From Pedobacter sp. BAL39 (GTDB taxonomy: Bacteria; Bacteroidota; Bacteroidia; Sphingobacteriales; Sphingobacteriaceae), in the NCBI RefSeq assembly GCF_000170795.1, contig NZ_ABCM01000008.1, forward strand, positions 62,001-126,000: 64,000 nucleotides of DNA, read 5' to 3'. The stretch's first letter is position 1. The number at the start of each line of letters is the position of its first letter. Position numbers and translations under genes: made by a program. The notes beneath the pieces were generated by a model. The model made no database searches. It saw nothing but the letters and a program-made list of their open reading frames with translations, and was not told the origin of the DNA. Of this stretch, positions 53,923 through 62,940 are shown piece after piece.

Positions 53923-54004
53923 AAAAAAGGGGTTGTGTTTTGAAGACATGCGAAGATTTGCCCTTCAGCAAATATTCGAGGATGAAAAACACAACCCCTT
54001 TTTT
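53923..54004. repeat. 82-base long-stem hairpin across the ppc stop
   Basis: Perfect 19-bp outer stem (AAAAAAGGGGTTGTGTTTT and its mirror) around a second hairpin, CGAAGATTTGC / GCAAATATTCG with one mismatch. The A- and T-run ends suit a terminator in both directions. The ppc stop codon (54003-54005) lies in the base of the stem. Confidence 0.75.
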
Positions 54005-56591
54005 ATGCGAGATTTCGGCCCGCATTCACGATTCCGTAAACTGTGCGGATCGCCAGTTTCTCGAAGGCTTGCTTTTCCGCGCCTTCAGGGTCGTTTTGCA
54101 GCTGTTCAAGCGCATAATGCTGGATGAGCACCAAAGGAAGTACGATCTTTTCCCTGACGGCAATGGAGCGCTTTTCGACTGGGTAATTTTCCATGAGCGT
54201 CTCATGTCCCGAAAGGCTCAGCAGCATATTTTTAGACAGCTCAAACTCATCATGGAGCATTTTCCAGAAGTCGCCATATTCCTTATCGTTGGCAAAGTGT
54301 GCCGTGATGGCGAAGTCGGACTTACTCATGGACATCATGCAATTGTCGATGATGGTTTTAAAGTATCCCGATTCCTGGTAAGTCTTGACGATATTGTCCC
54401 AGTTACCTTTTTCTTTTTGATTTTTAAGGGCCGTACCAATACCATAGAAGCCCGGTATGTTTTGTTTCAGCTGACTCCATGCCGTCACGAAGCTGATGGC
54501 ACGCAGGTCTTCCAGTTTGAGGGCTTCACCGGAGTTTCTTTTTACCGGTCTGCTGCTGATGGTAATTTTAGACAGCAACGTCAGCGGCGAGAATTTCTCC
54601 AGGTAGCTGAGGAAGAGCGGGTGTTTGCGGAGGCTGACAAAGGCCTCATAGCTGTCGCGGGCCATATTGTCGAGCAGGTCTTTATGCAAAGGGTCCAGGA
54701 GGATGTTGTGTGTCTCTTTCATCCCTGCGGAGATCCCTGCGTTGATCATCTGTTCGATGTTAAACTCGGCACTATCGATGGAGCCATACTGGGAGCTGAT
54801 GGTTTGTCCCTGGATGGTCAGCTGGATATTTTTGTTGGCGATTTCCTTGCCCATGGAGGCGTAGAAGCGGTGGGTTTTGCCGCCGCCTCGAGAAGGAGGG
54901 CCACCTCTGCCGTCGAAGAAGGCCAGCTGGATGTTGTGTTTGTTGGCCGTTGCGGTGAGGGATACCTTGGCATTGAAGATGGACCAGTTGGCCATCAGGT
55001 AACCTCCGTCCTTGGTGCTGTCGGAGAAGCCAAGCATGATGTGTTGTTTTCCGCCTCTGCTTTCCAGGTGTTTTTTATAGAAAGGATGACTGTAAAGTGT
55101 TTCCATAATTTCGGCAGCACCTTCGAGGTCATGGACTGTTTCAAAGAGCGGCACGAAGTCTACTGTCAGTTCATCTTCCGTCCATCCGTTCCAGAGGAAA
55201 AGTTCTATGAGCTGCAGGATGTCGCTTGCTTCCTGGCAGTTGCTGATGATGAACCTATGGCAGGCCAGCTCGCCATTGCTTTGCTGGATCTGTTTAATTT
55301 CGGCGATGGTCTGCAGCGTATCCAATGTCAGGGGGTCTGGCTCCTGTGTGAAGTTGATCTTGGCACTTTTAAAGACCATGGTGTCAATTTTTTCCGCTTC
55401 ACTGAGCTCATCATAATTTTCAGGAAATATGGATACCAGCGGCTTGTTATTGCGGCAATAAGTATGTACGTCCCTAAGGATCCTGCTGTCCTGTCTGATG
55501 TCAAGGGAAGCAAAGTGGCTGCCGTAGAGCTCTACCTTGCGAATGAGGTCGGAGACCACATCTGTAAAGAGGCCATCATGACCATCATTGAGGGTCGTTT
55601 TAATTTTATTGAGGTGTTCAATCAGGAACTCAGCGATATTTTCTGAGCCTGTATTGGGATCAAAAGCATTTTTATAGAGCACGTCATGGATCAGGGCGAG
55701 GTCATCTTCGACCCCTCTGAAGGTGATGCGTCGTTTCAGGTTTTTGAAATCGCGGTAGTAACACCTGAAGAGTATCTGGCGCAGCATTCGGGCCACCTGG
55801 ATGGTAGAGTCGATGTGCACGTTTGGATTTCCATCTCTGTCGCCCCCAGGCCAGAAGCCCAATTCAATGATCTTTTTAGACTCCAGGTTATAGTCATTCA
55901 GGCTTTTGTCCACTTCCGACTGGATGTTGGCGGCGGCGAAGTAGAATACGTTTTCCAGGTACCATGCGAGGCTGAGTGCTTCATCTACCGGCGTTGGCGA
56001 TTTCTTGTTAAAGAAAGGCGTTTTTCCCAGCTGCTGCAGCAGAAGGTCTATGCTGGAGATGTCATTTTTCTTGATGGCCGCGGTGAGGTCGGTGATGATA
56101 GACAGGACGCTGCCCGGATAAAACTGGGTAGGGTGGGCCGTCAGCACCAGGCGCATGGAAAATTCTTCAATGAGCTTCTCTATTTTGTTGTTGAGTGACG
56201 CGTTGTCTACCCCTTTTTTAAGGTAAGACAGCAGGGCACTGTGTTCTTCATCCGCATTCAGTTTATTGAATGAGGCATCTTCAACCGCATCAAAAAGTAC
56301 CACCTGACGCTCGATGTATTGGATAAAACGGAACAGCAGGTCGATGATGTCTTTGGTACTATTATTTTGCGTATACTTTTTAAAGAAGGCATCGATAATT
56401 TCTGCCGGTTTCTCCCGCTTATTGACTCCATCTTCACAATATTTGATAAAAAGGGGGAGCAAAGTACCGGTGTCTTTGATCTTGTAGAACGGAAGGGTAA
56501 GGAAAAGGCTGTTGTATAACTGAAAACGGGAGATCACTTCGTTGTTAAACAATGATTCACGCTGGCCTTTTGCACGTAATTTCTGCATCAT
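54003..56591 (-). CDS. ppc: Phosphoenolpyruvate carboxylase
   Basis: Adds bicarbonate to phosphoenolpyruvate to make oxaloacetate, refilling the TCA cycle. The 862-residue protein has the catalytic histidine in RLVLTAHPTQF, the conserved GGDRDGNPNV, LGFSDSTKDGGYL with the second catalytic region, the glycine-rich loop FFDGRGGPPSRGGG, and a C-terminal end in GRNLA. Two ATGs stand in line at the start. A frame of 568 codons runs opposite it but is a by-product. Single gene with terminators on both sides. Confidence 0.96.
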   Translation of the reverse strand: MMQKLRAKGQRESLFNNEVISRFQLYNSLFLTLPFYKIKDTGTLLPLFIKYCEDGVNKREKPAEIIDAFFKKYTQNNSTKDIIDLLFRFIQYIERQVVLFDAVEDASFNKLNADEEHSALLSYLKKGVDNASLNNKIEKLIEEFSMRLVLTAHPTQFYPGSVLSIITDLTAAIKKNDISSIDLLLQQLGKTPFFNKKSPTPVDEALSLAWYLENVFYFAAANIQSEVDKSLNDYNLESKKIIELGFWPGGDRDGNPNVHIDSTIQVARMLRQILFRCYYRDFKNLKRRITFRGVEDDLALIHDVLYKNAFDPNTGSENIAEFLIEHLNKIKTTLNDGHDGLFTDVVSDLIRKVELYGSHFASLDIRQDSRILRDVHTYCRNNKPLVSIFPENYDELSEAEKIDTMVFKSAKINFTQEPDPLTLDTLQTIAEIKQIQQSNGELACHRFIISNCQEASDILQLIELFLWNGWTEDELTVDFVPLFETVHDLEGAAEIMETLYSHPFYKKHLESRGGKQHIMLGFSDSTKDGGYLMANWSIFNAKVSLTATANKHNIQLAFFDGRGGPPSRGGGKTHRFYASMGKEIANKNIQLTIQGQTISSQYGSIDSAEFNIEQMINAGISAGMKETHNILLDPLHKDLLDNMARDSYEAFVSLRKHPLFLSYLEKFSPLTLLSKITISSRPVKRNSGEALKLEDLRAISFVTAWSQLKQNIPGFYGIGTALKNQKEKGNWDNIVKTYQESGYFKTIIDNCMMSMSKSDFAITAHFANDKEYGDFWKMLHDEFELSKNMLLSLSGHETLMENYPVEKRSIAVREKIVLPLVLIQHYALEQLQNDPEGAEKQAFEKLAIRTVYGIVNAGRNLA

Positions 56592-56793
56592 TTGTAAAAG
56601 TATATTGATTCGCGATCAAGCTAGTAAAAAGTTCCGAAAAACTGAGTAAAAGCGCAGTAAAATTATTTTGATCTTTTCTGTAGATTGCGTAACTTAGTAG
56701 AACAGAGGATAAGCGTCCTTTTAAAAGTATGAAAGCTTTTAGTATAATGAGCGTGCTAATTGCTGAAAATTAATAATTAATTTTTTTTGGGAT

Positions 56794-56828
56794 AAAAAAG
56801 CCGTTAAGAATTTCTTAACGGCTTTTTT
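56794..56828. terminator. Bidirectional Rho-independent terminator
   Basis: Perfect 15-bp stem AAAAAAGCCGTTAAG / CTTAACGGCTTTTTT with a 5-base loop. It ends the leftward efflux operon, 30 bases after the emrB stop. Confidence 0.93.
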
Positions 56829-56857
56829 ATGAAAATATAATCTGAAGGAGCAGAACC

Positions 56858-58405
56858 TTAGTGGAGATCTGCAGGCACCTCTACATTTTTCTTGAACTTC
56901 TGGAGGTATAACAATGGGATGGAGCAGAGCAGCACCAGTCCGGCGATCCAGTACGCATCACTATAGGTGAGCAACATGGTCTGACGTGTTACAGTACCTT
57001 CAATTGCTTTAATGCCCAAGGCTTTTGCATCCAGGAAAGTATATCCTTCGGCCATAAACTTCCTGATGAAGCCATTCAGCCTGTCGGTGAATGCCGTATT
57101 GTATTCGTTGACATTGACCAGCAGGTTGCTGCGGTGAAAGCCTTGTCTGACGTGGATCATGGTCGTCAGTGCGGCGATTCCGAAAGAACCACCCAGCTGC
57201 CTCATCATGTTGTTCAGTCCCGATCCCTGGCCGATTTCTGCACCTTTAAGATCCTGGATCGCCAGCGTGGTCAGTGGTACGAACAGCAGTGCCATTCCGA
57301 TACCACGGATCACCAGCGGGAGGAAGAAATCACCTTCGCCAGACTGGAGGGTGGACTTGCTGAGCATGGAACAGAACACGAAGAAGAGGAACATACCGAT
57401 GGTTGCCATGAACTGCGCGGGGATGTTTTTCTTCAGCATGATCCCAATGAAGGGCATCATGACAATCGTACACAAACCACCTGGAAAGAGGAGCTCGCCC
57501 GTTTGCAACGGCGAGAACCCAAGTAGGTTCTGACAGAAAATCGGAAAGACGAACACCGATCCGTAAAGGCCGAAGCCCAGGATAAAGGAGGTGACCATCC
57601 CAATGGAGAAACTCCTGTGTCTCATGATCTTGAAGTTAACGATAGGATGGTCTGTACTCAGCTCACGCCAGATGAACAGCAAGACGCCAAGCACGGAAGT
57701 TACCGCAAGGGCCGTGATATATGGGGTAGCAAACCAGTCTTCGCTTTCTCCTTTTTCAAGAACTGTCTGCAGACTACCTACAGCCACTGCCAGTAAAACG
57801 ATACCCCACCAGTCGACCGGCATACCTTTACCGTCTTTCGGCGTTTCTCTGACGAAGGCATAGGTACAGTAGGCGGCGAGGATCCCTATCGGGATGTTTA
57901 CGTAGAAGATCCATGGCCACGAGCTGACTTCCAGCAGGTATCCGCCGATGGTTGGCCCTACAGTAGGACCCACTACAGCACCAAGACCGAAGAGGGCTGT
58001 GGCAATACCCACATCTTCACGCGGCCAGGTTTCAATTAGGATGGCCTGAGCGGTGGAGATGAGCCCCCCACCGGCAATACCCTGCAGGATACGGAAGACG
58101 ATCAGTTCCTCCAGGTTGGTGGCATTTCCGCAAAGAAAGGAAGCTATAGTAAAGAGAATGATGGAAAACAGGAAATAATTTTTGCGTCCGAAGCGGCTGC
58201 CGAGCCATCCGGACATGGGCAATACGATGACATTTGCCACCGCATAGCCCGTTGATAACCAGGCGACATCCTCAAGGGTTGCCCCCAGGTTACCCTGGAT
58301 CTGGGGGATCGCCACGTTGACGATCGTCGTATCAATCAGCTCCAGCAGGGAGGCGGTGATGACGGTAAACGTGATGACCCACTTTTTTAAACCTTTTTCG
58401 GCCAT
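56858..58405 (-). CDS. emrB: DHA2-family MFS multidrug exporter (EmrB/QacA type)
   Basis: A 515-residue inner-membrane proton antiporter with 14 predicted helices. The starting helix has ITASLLELIDTTIVNVAIPQIQGNLG, the DHA2 motif, and the motif-A-like GWLGSRFGRKNYF. A later GLGAVVGPTVGPTIGGYL is the antiporter motif C. It completes a TetR-TolC-EmrA-EmrB operon: 4 bases after emrA, and terminated at 56794. The drugs or metabolites exported are unknown. Confidence 0.93.
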   Translation of the reverse strand: MAEKGLKKWVITFTVITASLLELIDTTIVNVAIPQIQGNLGATLEDVAWLSTGYAVANVIVLPMSGWLGSRFGRKNYFLFSIILFTIASFLCGNATNLEELIVFRILQGIAGGGLISTAQAILIETWPREDVGIATALFGLGAVVGPTVGPTIGGYLLEVSSWPWIFYVNIPIGILAAYCTYAFVRETPKDGKGMPVDWWGIVLLAVAVGSLQTVLEKGESEDWFATPYITALAVTSVLGVLLFIWRELSTDHPIVNFKIMRHRSFSIGMVTSFILGFGLYGSVFVFPIFCQNLLGFSPLQTGELLFPGGLCTIVMMPFIGIMLKKNIPAQFMATIGMFLFFVFCSMLSKSTLQSGEGDFFLPLVIRGIGMALLFVPLTTLAIQDLKGAEIGQGSGLNNMMRQLGGSFGIAALTTMIHVRQGFHRSNLLVNVNEYNTAFTDRLNGFIRKFMAEGYTFLDAKALGIKAIEGTVTRQTMLLTYSDAYWIAGLVLLCSIPLLYLQKFKKNVEVPADLH

Positions 58406-58409
58406 TTTA

Positions 58410-59453
58410 TTAGTCTTTTATTGAAACAGATACCTTAACACTCATGCCGGGACGCAACTTCGCCAGGATGTCTTTCTGTGCTTTGGTGATCTTAATTTTT
58501 ACAGGTATGCGCTGTACTACTTTCACGAAATTTCCGGTGGCATTGTCAGGAGGCAGCAGGGATCCTTTTGCTCCCGTGATCGGCGCGAAGTTGTACACTT
58601 CACCAATCACTTCATCATTAGGATAGGCATCCACCTCAATTTTTACTTTCTGTCCGGGGGTGATGTCTTCCAGCTGTGTTTCCTTAAAATTCGCGGTTAC
58701 GTAAATGCTGTTTTCATTGACGATAGAGAATAATGCTTGTCCGGCGGCGATCAGCTGTCCTTTTTGGATGTTCTTTTTGGAAACGATACCCGTTGCAGGA
58801 GCTTTAACGTCGGTATAGGATAGCTGAAGCTTGGCGAAGTCCACATCCGACTGGCGTTGGGTGACACCGCTGTTGCTTACCGCCAGCTGCGATTGTGTCG
58901 TACCTACTTGTTTCAGCGCTGCGGTATATTGGTCTGTTGCTGCCTTGAATGCGGCTTCAGCAGACTCTTTTTCTGCTTTTGCCTGGTCAAACTGCTGCTG
59001 GGTGATCGATCCGTCTTTCACCAGGTTGGCATAACGGGCATAGTCCTTTTGGGCGAGGTTTAATTTTACCCTTGCCGCATCAATATTGGCCTTTGCAGTG
59101 CTGGTATTGGCTTGCGTAGCGATGATCTGCGATTGAGAAACGCCAACACCGGCGTTCGCGCCCACCTGACCTGCCTCCGCCTGTTCCACTTTCACTTTAT
59201 AGTCGCGATCGTCCAGTTTTACCAGCACATCACCTTCTTTTACCATGGTGTTTTCTTCAAAGTTGATGTCCTGCACATAACCTCCCACACGTGCCACTAC
59301 CGGACTGATGTCGCCATCAATCTGTGCATCATCTGTATCTACGTGTTTGCTGTAGTAGATGTATTCTCTGGTACCAAAAATGGCACCGATGATAATTAAA
59401 ACCCCTAATATGATGGGAATAACTTTATTCTTTTTTTTCGTTTCAGTTGTCAT
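58410..59453 (-). CDS. emrA: Membrane fusion protein EmrA/HlyD type
   Basis: A 347-residue periplasmic adaptor that connects EmrB with the outer-membrane channel. An N-terminal helix (VIPIILGVLIIIGAIFG) anchors it. The biotin/lipoyl half-motifs are DIVYV-like segments: DISPVVARVGGYVQDINFEENTMVKEGDVLVKLD and TDVKAPATGIVSKKNIQKGQLI in part; between them lies a long coiled-coil hairpin (about residues 85-195). Gaps are 4 bases to emrB and 21 bases to tolC. Confidence 0.92.
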   Translation of the reverse strand: MTTETKKKNKVIPIILGVLIIIGAIFGTREYIYYSKHVDTDDAQIDGDISPVVARVGGYVQDINFEENTMVKEGDVLVKLDDRDYKVKVEQAEAGQVGANAGVGVSQSQIIATQANTSTAKANIDAARVKLNLAQKDYARYANLVKDGSITQQQFDQAKAEKESAEAAFKAATDQYTAALKQVGTTQSQLAVSNSGVTQRQSDVDFAKLQLSYTDVKAPATGIVSKKNIQKGQLIAAGQALFSIVNENSIYVTANFKETQLEDITPGQKVKIEVDAYPNDEVIGEVYNFAPITGAKGSLLPPDNATGNFVKVVQRIPVKIKITKAQKDILAKLRPGMSVKVSVSIKD

Positions 59454-59474
59454 TGTTTTTGTATAAAAAGGTTT

Positions 59475-60788
59475 TTACTGGGAAATTTTTCCTGTGGATT
59501 TCAATAAGGTGTAATAGGCAAGTCCGGCATCAGCCTTCGCGATCTCCAGGTTGATTTTTGCCTGGTAGAGCAAGGTCTCCGCATCGATTCTGTCGATGGC
59601 TGAGGCTACATTGTTTTTGTATTTTGAAGCCAGCAACTTATCGTTTTCTGTGGCCTGCGCAATAGAGGTTTCCAGTACGCTGATCCTGTTGACGGCCAGC
59701 TGGTAGTCCTGGTAGTTTTTGTTCACTTCTTTTTTTACCTCATCAGAGAAGATGTCTTTCTGTAGGCCGACATCTTTTTGCTGGATGCGTGCTTCCGTCA
59801 CCTTGTGTTTGTTGGTCCATAGGTTTCCTATGTTCCAGGAGATGTTGGCACCCAGGGTGATGGGCATGATGAACTGATCTGTTGGCGGGATAAACTTGCC
59901 GCTTGGATTGATATAGTAAAGGTCAGCACCCAGTCCGACGGTTGGCAACGTGTTGGCCTTTACCGATTTGATGTTTAAGTCTGCAACTTTGGTATTCAGA
60001 TCAAATTGTTTGATCTCCTGCCTGTTGCCGAATGCCATGTCCATATATCCGCTGAGTGGCGCCAATGTTTTGGATCCTGTTTCAGGTTCTGCAGGTACAA
60101 CTTCAGTATTCTCGTCGATGCCAAGTAGTACATCCAGGTTATAGTTGATGATTTTTCTGTTGTTCTCAATTTCAAGGTCCGTCAGGGATACATTTGCTTT
60201 CTGCAGCTGGAAACGAAGCACGTCGTTTTTAGTAACAATTCCCTGTTCAAAGAAACGCTGCGATTGTTTAAGCTGGCTCTCGATGGACTCCAGGTTCTGC
60301 ACAACGACTTTTTTGCTTTGAAGCACTTTGTAAAGCGCATAGTATGTGTTGATCACGGCATAGCTGATCTCCTCTTTGTCTTTATCGGCATCCAGCTGGG
60401 CCACTTCAGTGAGCAGCTTTGTAGAAGCTTCTGCATATTTGAGTTTCCCGCCGCCGTAGATCAGTTCTTTTACAGACGCCGTGCCCACAAAGGCATCTGC
60501 CCGTTTGGGCAGCTGGAATGGATCGCCGCCGCCAATCACCAATGTGTTGGTGGGAATTTCCGCGTGGTTGTAAAGGAATGACGTTGTTGCTGTTGGCAGC
60601 GCTTCATCTTTCACCATGGCCAGTCTGGAAACGGCAAGATCAATTTTATTTTGTGAGCGCTTCAGGTTTTTGCTGTTTTCAATCCCCAGCTGGATTGCCT
60701 CATTCAGGCTGAGGTTTTTAGTTTGTTGCGCATATAACATTCCCGGCAGAAGGAAAGCGACGATGCTGAATTTAATACGGTGTGTCAT
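59475..60788 (-). CDS. tolC: TolC-type outer-membrane efflux protein
   Basis: A 437-residue OEP-family protein with a signal peptide (MTHRIKFSIVAFLLPGMLYAQ) and the two-repeat alpha-barrel plan: NLSLNEAIQLGIENSKNLKRSQNK at the start and AVNRISVLETSIAQATENDKLL in the second half. It forms the outer-membrane tunnel for the EmrAB pump. Its ATG overlaps the TetR stop (ATGA). Confidence 0.92.
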   Translation of the reverse strand: MTHRIKFSIVAFLLPGMLYAQQTKNLSLNEAIQLGIENSKNLKRSQNKIDLAVSRLAMVKDEALPTATTSFLYNHAEIPTNTLVIGGGDPFQLPKRADAFVGTASVKELIYGGGKLKYAEASTKLLTEVAQLDADKDKEEISYAVINTYYALYKVLQSKKVVVQNLESIESQLKQSQRFFEQGIVTKNDVLRFQLQKANVSLTDLEIENNRKIINYNLDVLLGIDENTEVVPAEPETGSKTLAPLSGYMDMAFGNRQEIKQFDLNTKVADLNIKSVKANTLPTVGLGADLYYINPSGKFIPPTDQFIMPITLGANISWNIGNLWTNKHKVTEARIQQKDVGLQKDIFSDEVKKEVNKNYQDYQLAVNRISVLETSIAQATENDKLLASKYKNNVASAIDRIDAETLLYQAKINLEIAKADAGLAYYTLLKSTGKISQ

Positions 60789-61408
60789 TTTTTGGGTGTT
60801 AAGTATGTGATGATGAGGTCTTGCAGGTGACTGATCATCCGTTCAGTGATGGCGTCCCTGTCCTCCGGTTTGTTGATGTCCAGGCTCGTTCCCGAGGTAA
60901 TCTTCGCGGGGGAGTTGGTGACATAACTGATGGTGCCCATGATGGTGGCGATTAACATCCTGATGTCCACAGCAGGCCTGAACTGGCCCTCTTCGATTCC
61001 TTCCCTGATGATCTTTTCTATGACGGCGATGTTTTCCGCCATGGCATTTTTGATCGTGGAGAACATCTCCGGGCGCTGTGACAGGGAGAGCTCCCTGTGC
61101 ATCATCTTGTGTAAACCCGGGTTGCAAAGGATTTTCCTGGCATATCCTTCCATCACCTTCAGCAATTTCTGCATGGCGGTGAGGTTGTCCTGGCTGACGC
61201 TTTCGATGACGGTCCTGAAGACCTTCACACGGTCGGACATGATTTCCATGAATACCCCTTCCTTGGAACCGAAGTAATAGTTGATCATCGACATGTTAGC
61301 GCCGGCTTCTTTGGCAATTTGCCTGGTAGAAGTACCTTCGTAACCTAGCTCCATGAATAACCGCTCCGCGGCTTCCAGGATATTAGCTCTTTTATCTTCT
61401 TTTTCCAT
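60785..61408 (-). CDS. TetR/AcrR family repressor of the efflux operon
   Basis: A 207-residue regulator starting at ATG 61408 (MEKEDKRANILEAAERLFME). The N-terminal helix-turn-helix reads TSTRQIAKEAGANMSMINYYFGSKEGVF, and the rest is an all-helical ligand-binding domain. It is first in the operon it probably controls, with a palindromic operator 26 bases upstream. The longer open frame to 61450 would run through that operator and is unlikely. Confidence 0.92.
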   Translation of the reverse strand: MEKEDKRANILEAAERLFMELGYEGTSTRQIAKEAGANMSMINYYFGSKEGVFMEIMSDRVKVFRTVIESVSQDNLTAMQKLLKVMEGYARKILCNPGLHKMMHRELSLSQRPEMFSTIKNAMAENIAVIEKIIREGIEEGQFRPAVDIRMLIATIMGTISYVTNSPAKITSGTSLDINKPEDRDAITERMISHLQDLIITYLTPKK

Positions 61409-61425
61409 TACTTGATTTGATGGGA

Positions 61426-61447
61426 CAAAATTAATCAATCGATTGAT
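61426..61447 (-). promoter_or_regulatory. Promoter -7 box with TetR operator palindrome
   Basis: On the minus strand the -7 box TAATTTTG (61426-61433) is directly preceded by the perfect palindrome ATCAATCGATTGAT (61434-61447), in what would be the -7/-33 spacer. A bound TetR dimer there would block the polymerase, giving autorepression. Confidence 0.7.
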
Positions 61448-61609
61448 CAATTTTAAGAAACACTAATCGATTTCTAATAATTGACGAATTGCTGACAAGA
61501 GTCAGTAATCTGAGGAATACCGTTTAGCTTAATCGTTTAAACATGAAACAAAACTGTGAGGTGTTGGCTCTGGTAAACTCCGGATGCTTTCTATTTTAAA
61601 ATAAATGAA

Positions 61610-61617
61610 TATCTTTG
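61610..61617 (+). promoter_or_regulatory. -7 box TATCTTTG for the small membrane protein gene
   Basis: TATCTTTG fits TAnnTTTG and lies 19 bases before the start at 61637. No good -33 is seen. Confidence 0.5.
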
Positions 61618-61636
61618 GGGCTTAAGTATACATACA

Positions 61637-61819
61637 ATGACAAATCAAGAGAACAAAAACAATTTTGACTGGGTTTACTACGTTTTAGGACTGTTTTTCG
61701 GCATATTAACTGCAGCCATCATTTCCGGCAGCTTTGGCTGGTCAATTTTAGGTGGGATTATCGGATTCATCTTCGGTGCAGTTTTCTTGAACTCTATCGT
61801 TAAGGGACGGGTATATTAA
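61637..61819 (+). CDS. Small two-helix membrane protein
   Basis: A 60-residue protein: polar start (MTNQENKNNFDW), two hydrophobic helices (VYYVLGLFFGILTAAIISG and WSILGGIIGFIFGAVFLNSI) linked by a short turn, and a basic end. The helices are glycine-rich, suggesting close packing or oligomer formation. I know no family. The TATCTTTG box before it supports transcription. It is followed by DUF2911 after 54 bases. Confidence 0.7.
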   Translation: MTNQENKNNFDWVYYVLGLFFGILTAAIISGSFGWSILGGIIGFIFGAVFLNSIVKGRVY

Positions 61820-61873
61820 TTTTTTGCCTTTTAAATTTTGGCTTTCCCAAAAGGCCATTCCAATAATTTTCAC

Positions 61874-62428
61874 ATGAGAAGATTGGCTCTGATTGCCCTG
61901 TTCGGGCTGTTCACACTTGTTGCTGAAGCACAAGAGCTCAAATTGCCTGCTGTAGACGCAAGTCCGGCAGACATCGTTTATTATCCATTAAATGCGGCGA
62001 AGGTAAAAGATGGCAGTATGCCATTGCTGAGGGTAATTTATTCACGTCCAACAAGGAAAGGGCGTGACATCTTTGGTATTCTTGAGCAGTATGGGAAAGT
62101 ATGGCGTGCAGGGGCCAATGAGAATACAGAAATCAAGTTTTTCAAAACGGCATTGATTGGTGGCAAGAAAATCAAGGCCGGCAGTTACAGTCTCTTTGCG
62201 ATCCCGGGGCAGGAAGAATGGACCATCATCATCAACAAACAAACAGACCGTTGGGGAGCGTTCACTTACGACCAGTCGAAAGATGTGGTCCGGGTAAAGG
62301 TTCCTGTGAAGTCCGTTAAGGAGCCCGTTGAAACCTTATCTATGACTTTCAGGACGGAGCCAAAAGGTGTCAATCTGGTGATTGCATGGGATAAGGTCTG
62401 GGTTGAATTACCTGTTGCGATCAACTAG
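61874..62428 (+). CDS. DUF2911 exported protein
   Basis: A 184-residue periplasmic or outer-membrane-facing protein from the ATG at 61874 (MRRLALIALFGLFTLVAEAQ signal). The DUF2911 core has RVIYSRPTRKGRDIFG, YGKVWRAGANENTEIKFF, KIKAGSYSLFAIPGQEEWTIIIN and SMTFR. The family is common in Bacteroidota and has no known function. It converges on the anti-sigma gene with 5 bases between them. Confidence 0.9.
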   Translation: MRRLALIALFGLFTLVAEAQELKLPAVDASPADIVYYPLNAAKVKDGSMPLLRVIYSRPTRKGRDIFGILEQYGKVWRAGANENTEIKFFKTALIGGKKIKAGSYSLFAIPGQEEWTIIINKQTDRWGAFTYDQSKDVVRVKVPVKSVKEPVETLSMTFRTEPKGVNLVIAWDKVWVELPVAIN

Positions 62429-62433
62429 TTCGT

Positions 62434-62940
62434 TCAGTTAACGGAATTCTTTGTGTCGTGATTTCTCAGCCGCCGTTTCATCAGGGTGTCCAGGTAAGCA
62501 AATGCCAGCAGGACATCTACAAATAGAAAAACTTTCAGGACCATAGGACTGACGGCTTGGCGTAGACCCTGCGTAGCCAGGTCAAGGTTAAGATCAAAGC
62601 TGGAGGCACTGCCTTTTACCTGCCCAAAGATATCGGCAAGCAAGAACGCAATCGACGCGATGAAGAAGGCGCTGATGCTGTAAATGATGCGTTTGTCGAC
62701 CTTTGTGCGCAGCCTGACCGGTGCAGGTTCTGATTTCAGCTGTTCCATCACATTCCTGCTGAAAGACATGGAAGGCGTATCGAGATCGATCTCTGCAATT
62801 TGCTGATGTACAGACTGGAGCTCATGATAGATTGCCGCATAAGCTGCATCAGTAACAATCTTATCTGCCGTTGCCTGTAGTTGTGCTGCAGTCCCATGAC
62901 CATCTATATAATCCCAGATTTCCTCTTCTATTGTTGTCAT
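62434..62940 (-). CDS. Probable membrane anti-sigma factor
   Basis: A 168-residue protein whose first 70 residues are a soluble helical, acidic segment like a short anti-sigma domain (IWDYIDGHGTAAQLQATADKI). Two hydrophobic helices follow (about 90-110 and 130-150). Its start overlaps the sigma-factor stop by ATGA. The role is inferred from the coupling and layout; no zinc-binding HxxxCxxC motif is present. Confidence 0.7.
   Translation of the reverse strand: MTTIEEEIWDYIDGHGTAAQLQATADKIVTDAAYAAIYHELQSVHQQIAEIDLDTPSMSFSRNVMEQLKSEPAPVRLRTKVDKRIIYSISAFFIASIAFLLADIFGQVKGSASSFDLNLDLATQGLRQAVSPMVLKVFLFVDVLLAFAYLDTLMKRRLRNHDTKNSVN

Noticed and set aside
53940..55646. Long open frame of 568 codons on the plus strand across ppc
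   Set aside because: It lies exactly opposite a clear phosphoenolpyruvate carboxylase gene, has no domain motif, and is a by-product of the codon use of ppc.
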